From Micropterus salmoides (lineage: Eukaryota > Chordata > Actinopteri > Centrarchiformes > Centrarchidae): DNA of 64,000 nucleotides. The stretch is from positions 20,662,992 to 20,726,991 of the forward strand of contig NW_024044681.1 in the NCBI RefSeq assembly GCF_014851395.1. Reading direction: 5' to 3'. Made by a program: the position numbers and the translations under genes. How positions within the stretch are numbered: position 1 is the first letter of the stretch; each line of letters begins with the position of its first letter. Below the pieces are notes generated by a model that was not told where the DNA came from, did no database searches, and saw nothing but the letters and a program-made list of their open reading frames with translations. Shown piece by piece: positions 58,659 to 64,000 of this stretch.

Positions 58659-61600
58659 GTGAGCTTTCTTGTGGACTGTCTTTCCTAATATGTGTGTGTC
58701 AGTGCTGCAGTGGGGTGAGAGGTGCGTCAGCGTCTTTACTGCACTGCTGGAGAGGATCGAGTGCGTCCCCACCTTTTGGAAATCCTGAGAAAAGACGGGA
58801 CAGTGTGATTGTGCACTTTACCCCCCTGTGGACGGAGCAGTTCTTCAGTCGTGCATGGCAGCTGTGGGCTACTTGGAGGAGCACGTTGTACATTGCTAAC
58901 CCCCTCCCTCCGTCACTCACACCTCCCGGGCCCCTGACAGCCTATGTTCCAGTTTATGTGTGTTTGTATAGGCTGTGCGCAATGATTGTTGTTTTAAATT
59001 TACGGTGCGTTCATTAACAATACAGCGCCACAGAGTGCGTCACCTTCATTCTGGGACTATTTAGGATCAGGCTGGCGGGTGGGAGGAGCGGCCGGCCCCG
59101 GGTGGGACAGTGCAGTTTGTCATGTCTATATTAGGAAAGTGGCAGTGTCATTCTTTCGCTCTGTCTCGACTGTCCAGAGCCGTGCCGTGCGCGGCAGGGG
59201 AGGGCTCATTAACCTGAGGCAGAGTTAAAGGAGCATGTCGTTTAACTCAACTGACGTTAAATCACATCACATATTTCTGCCACCAGTTTCCATAAGCATA
59301 GGCTACACATTTTTAGATTAGGCAGCCAGTTTGGAGAGAGTGGAAGCTTTTGCAAAATAGTCAAGAATCAACTTTAAGCTATGTTTATTTCATTCATTCA
59401 TTTTATTTTAATTTCTTGTTCAAATCAGATGAAAAGGCATGCATAATAACTAGCCTAAGTAATTTGTTTGTTTTTGTTAAAATTCCTGAGAAGAGTGAAG
59501 ATGAGATTAAGACAAGGGTAGTTTGGATTCTCACTGTGGAACAGCAGGCAGCAGGAGAGTTTCTTGCTCTTCTTCCTTTGTAGATTTGCAATTTATCTTG
59601 AGAGCCAGGTGAAAAAAACCCACTGTTTGCTATCAACATGTCTCTGACACAGTATCAATAAAAGAATATACACAAGTATGTGTGATATTGTGTTTGCCCT
59701 GAAATGCCACACAGCTGGCCCTCCTGAAATGGTCACTGGAATGTAAATCCTTCCAGGAAAGAAGCGAGAGCTTCCGTCCTCTCATCAGTCTGGTTGAGTC
59801 ATGTATCCCACAGTCTTTAAGTCCAGTTTGGGACTAAATGTAGAATATTCTAGTGTGAAAGTCAGACATCATCACTTAAAGCCTCAATTTGGGTCACTTT
59901 ATGTTCACTTTGTCACAGGCCTGACTAGTGGAGAAGCGGACCCTGGCCTCAGTTGGTGCTCTTTGTGGTTTTATTTTAATTGTGACGAGCCAGACAGTTT
60001 ACGATCATCCATTAAGCAAGAGGAAGAACTCTGCTGCATTTAGTAGAAGTCTTCAGGGACTCACACAGGCCTACTTCTAGATTTAGGTTTTTAGTTTTAG
60101 CCTAATGTAAGCCAGTGCAGTCAGGGAGTGTATGTTAGATACATTTTAGACTACATATTCTCATGGGGATTGTATCACGTGGGTGTGATTGAATGTAACT
60201 GCTGTGCTATGTATTGCTAGCTTCACATTGTAACTGTCTCTTAAGTTCTCTCCTGGCCTTTTATTTGTTATTTGTGTCTTAGTGTTGGCCTTTGATGTTT
60301 GACCGTCACATAGTGTTTGGATGCACAATTAACTATAAATATCTGCAATGATGGCAGGCCCTGTTATACAATATCTCCTGTGTTTTGGAGGATTACTGTT
60401 CCTCTGGCCCGGGGCCTGGGACAGCCACAGATCAGCAAGTTGTCACTCAACAAACAGCCTAAAAACACATTGCAGAGTTCATTAATCAGAGAAAAGCAGA
60501 TGGTTATATAAAGCCCCTGAAAACCTGGCTTAAACTCAAAGCTGAAATATCACATATTCATGACTAAATAAGTAAGTAAAAAAAAAAAAAAACTCTTTAG
60601 GTATTATTTATGAAAAGTTAACACTCAAACTCAGCTAATCTGCGTCACCAGGACTGTGTGGGTCAGATTTGATTGACAGTGACAGTAATGACAGTCAACA
60701 GTCATCAGATCCAAATTCAAATGAGTCTCAGCTTTGATTGATGCATGGAAGTATGTGACATCACATTTTTCTAACTGAACAGGATCCCACTACTCATAGT
60801 AAGAAGCTGATTGAGAAGAAAAGTTTTTCATTGCCTTTAAAATGTATAGATGGATATAAGTGTCCACCTTTTTTGATCTCAGGTTTTGTTTCTACTTAGC
60901 CTACTCTGCTGCACCTTACTTTATTTTGTAGTCTGTATACTGTATATTGTTGTTTAATGTATTTATTGTTTTGAATGTTTTTATATATTTAGATGTATAT
61001 ATTGACATAATTACATATTTTTAAAGGAGACTTCAAAGTAATTTTTCTGTTGTATGGTTTAAGCTGTTGTGGTTTTTACTGTGCATATGACAATACACTT
61101 TTTGAATCTCGAATGCTCAGTGGGCCTGTATCAGTCAGCTGCCTGATTCTGAGTGAAGAAGAAAATAAAAAATGAAATTCACTGCTTGCTAGCATGACAT
61201 AGGCAGAATCCTTTATCTACTTAATGTGACTGTAAGTCTGAAAAAAATAAATACCAAAGGTGAGTGAACTGCCCTGTTAACTTTCAAAATAAAATGCTTG
61301 AAAGCACCATAGAGATACTGAGTCATCTTGGGGGAAAAAAAGCATAATGCTCCTCCAAAACAACATATTCAATGATAGTAACTGTTCAGCAACAAAAAAA
61401 AATTTTAAGTAGCCTGCCTCAACAGTCAAAGAAGAGGACTGACGGATACTGTTGTAGGTGATATAAAGCAAGTACATCGCAGATTGCAGAGTGCAATATT
61501 GTGATGACAAGCTCTTCTGTGGTGGTCTCATACAGCCTTGGCTTGGTTCCTTCAGTGTAGGGATGAAATCTGATTTATTTTGCTAGAAGTCTTGTTCCAG

Positions 61601-61689
61601 ATTGAGACTTACAAAGAAAATGACCTCCAAAATGAATATACAGTACATTTTGTTTTCTGGATGATTATGCTATTTTTTCCACATCTTAC

Positions 61690-61873
61690 TTCTTTATCTA
61701 AATTTCTTTGTTTAACCCTCTTCTGACATCTCTATATCCCCTTTTTTATCCCCCTCTTTCTCTCCTTCCTCCTTCACACTATTTTCTTACTTCCCCATTA
61801 CTCTCCGTACATCCTCTTCTATCCTTTGTTTCTTCATCTCTACATCCACCCTACATTCCTCCACACTCCTCAG
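61690..61873 (+). promoter_or_regulatory. Long polypyrimidine tract before coronin start exon
   Basis: About 180 bases of the plus strand are almost only C and T, ending CTCCACACTCCTCAG at the acceptor (61873). This is far longer than a usual polypyrimidine tract. Confidence 0.7.
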
Positions 61874-61875
61874 CC

Positions 61876-62073
61876 ATGAGTCGCAGCATTGTGCGGCAGA
61901 GTAAGTTTCGCCACGTCTTTGGCCAGACGGTCAAGGCTGAGCAGGCCTACGATGACATCCGTGTCTCCAAGGTGACGTGGGACAGCTCCTTCTGCGCCGT
62001 CAACCCAAAGTTCCTGGCGGTCATCGTTGAATCCAGCGGTGGAGGTTCGTTCCTGGTCCTGCCCCTCTCTAAG
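61876..62073 (+). CDS. coro6: Coronin, first coding exon (partial gene, probably coro6)
   Basis: The exon encodes 66 residues opening MSRSIVRQSKFRHVFGQ and including YDDIRVSKVTWDSSFCAVNP, KFLAVIVESSGGGSFLVLPLSK, then a GT donor (GTCAGT). This is the N-terminal signature and first beta-propeller strands of type I coronins, F-actin-binding WD-repeat proteins that regulate Arp2/3 and cofilin. KFLAVIVE fits CORO6 better than CORO1C (as remembered), and position directly downstream of ssh2 on the same strand matches human CORO6. The rest of the gene lies beyond the window: no second coding exon was recognised before 64000. Confidence 0.88.
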
Positions 62074-64000
62074 GTCAGTAAGGTCAAAGGGGAAACATTC
62101 CTGGGCCGCAGAGGGTGGAAACCGAACAGAATGTCTTTGAGTTCGTGTAAATCTGTCTGCCTCTGAAAATGATGATCCCAAAGCTGCAAAAATTTGATAA
62201 ACTCTGCATTAAACACCTAACATGTTTTAGTTTTCTACATGATTGAATTGGTAGTGTATGTGCTCTTTATAATTAATATGCAGGTCAAGTCTGCCTTTGC
62301 CTGGATTTCTGTACTTTTCTATAGCGCTTTTTTCCTCTTTTCTTCTCTTGTTTCCGTCTGGTGCCAACTTAACCTCAAAGAGAAAGTTGGCACGTTTTTT
62401 AAGTTACTGTCTAGTCAGTGTTGTTAATAAGTGCCCACAATGAAATTAATAGCAGAATCATTCAGTTTTTGTTTGCATCAGGGGTCAGTTTGAGTAAAGG
62501 CACCACCAGTTGATGTTTGGCCTTGGCGGTTCAGGTTCTGGAGGGGCCATATAGCCTATTCACAGCTGCGATTTGAGTGGCAGCCTCAGCCTCTCAAATG
62601 TCAAAGGTACTTTAGTTGTCACAAACACATACATGTTGCGAAATTCATTCTCTGCATTTAACCCATCCCTCAAGGGAGCAGCCGCTGTGCAGCACCTGGG
62701 GACCAATTCCAGATTTTTTTATATCAGTGTCTGGTTAATGGCACCGACTGAAGAACCTGGCATGTTTTGATGGTGGGGGACACCAGAGCCTAGACCAGGG
62801 TCTGAGGCCACAGTGCTATCCACTGGACCACCGTGCAGCCTCTCTCTCTCTTCTCTGGCTTGAATAAATATGGCTGAATATCCAAGTAATACAAAACACT
62901 TACTGTATCCTTGTCAACACTGACATACATGTGCCTATTTTTCCTTTTAGGTGATTAAACAGCGAGAATAATACGCTTTGTTTTGGGCAAGATTATACAT
63001 TTTTAGCCACACTAGTGTCATGGCTCCATGGATGGCATGTCATTTATACAGATGTTCATGGTCCTGAATAGAATAAATCCTATCGACTTTGGTTCATTCC
63101 TTAATTTGAGTATATGAGCCGTTCCTTCCTTGTGAGGGATTTCTGTGTTGAACATGTTGATTTTTGCATGCTGCAAACAGATATTCAAGTTGAGTTTTTA
63201 TTACGGGTTTGTCGGCATGCTGACTATAAACTATATCCCTGTCAATCAGCTCCCTGCATCTGCCCATGTCCCATGCTGTCACCAACTGTTGCAGCAGGGT
63301 GTTTTTCTCATATAAGAGTCAGGGGAAATGAGAAGAAAGAATAGAGGGAACTTTACGGGGAAAGAGGAAGAAAAGAAAGAGAAGTAAAGAGAGTTTTTTT
63401 TTTTCCCCCCAAAGGAACAGCCTGTAACCTTTTTATATCTCATAGTTCATCACCTGACTTTTTTGTTCAGCTCATCAAGGTCACTAAAGGCAATTCCATG
63501 TTGAATACTAAAAGCAGCGTGGCCACAGTTTCAGATGGCTATAAGCATTAGCTATAAGTAATATAACCAGATGATCATGTTACATGATACAATCAGCAGG
63601 CTGCATAATGGGGAGGGTGAAGAAAAAGACTTCCAAAGCTCCTGGCAGACAGTTCTGCACTGAGGTCAAACAATGCATGTGACTCTTGGTGTTTGAAATA
63701 CAAAGAAAAACTCGTGTCTCATTTGGACTTATAAGGTAAATGTAATTCATATTAAGACTAAAAACAAACTGTTTTCAAAACCTTTTCAAGGCTGATCAGT
63801 GCCAAGTCATGGTATCGGCAGCGTGTTGGTTACAATAGCTTAACCTTTAACTTGATTTAGTATGTTTTTCCTTCTAATACCGGAGTATATAATATTGCAT
63901 CTAGCTGTCATGTTGGGGAAGCCTTGGGAAGGATACTGACATTGCAGCGACAGTAAAAGCAACAGGTCGAGACAGATCAGACATTTAAAGCTGCGATGCT
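62074..64000 (+). other. Coronin intron 1 (to window end)
   Basis: Non-coding so far as I can see. It contains a LINE-type repeat at 62590-62840. No exon matching the next conserved coronin block (GHTAPVLDIDW) was found. Confidence 0.5.
62590..62842. repeat. Dispersed fish repeat in coronin intron
   Basis: CTCTGCATTTAACCCATCCC, GGGAGCAGCCGCTGTGCAGC and CCACTGGACCACCGTGCAGCC mark a very common fish interspersed sequence, probably LINE-derived. Confidence 0.6.

Overview
The window reads as teleost fish genomic DNA. It has long introns, AT-rich intergenic DNA packed with fish-type transposon relics (Tc1-like, hAT, Harbinger-like, LINE 3' tails, a tRNA-like SINE), and spliced genes whose translations match vertebrate families. 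No bacterial or viral gene organisation is present.

Layout, left to right. (1) About 0.9-4.5 kb holds a spliced, apparently non-coding snoRNA host gene on the + strand. It has a TATA box and a pyrimidine-rich start. Its introns carry five C/D-box snoRNAs of two families in the order A, B, B, A, B, plus one decayed A copy. (2) 4.5-9.3 kb is intergenic repeats. (3) 9.5-14.7 kb is a 12-exon calpain-family cysteine protease gene (+) that stops after the C2-like domain and has no EF-hand domain. (4) 14.7-22.8 kb is intergenic and includes a broken copy of the calpain terminal exon. (5) 22.9-27.1 kb is nsrp1 (-), a nuclear-speckle splicing regulator. (6) 31.1-54.0 kb is ssh2 (+), the cofilin phosphatase Slingshot 2, in 15 coding exons. 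The model here also predicts an alternative first exon at 44.2 kb. (7) 58.5-62.1 kb holds the 5' end of a coronin gene (+), most likely coro6; it runs off the right edge.

nsrp1, ssh2 and coro6 keep the gene order and relative orientation I recall for human 17q11.2. EFCAB5, which lies between SSH2 and NSRP1 in human, is not recognisable in the 4 kb between the two fish genes. Slingshot (activates cofilin) and coronin (binds F-actin and modulates Arp2/3 and cofilin) both act on actin turnover, but their linkage is ancestral synteny rather than an operon.

Exon boundaries were read by hand from splice sites, frame continuity and remembered family sequences. All three complete CDS models (calpain 507 aa, Nsrp1 466 aa, Ssh2 1227 aa) close in frame across every junction. 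No database search was run.
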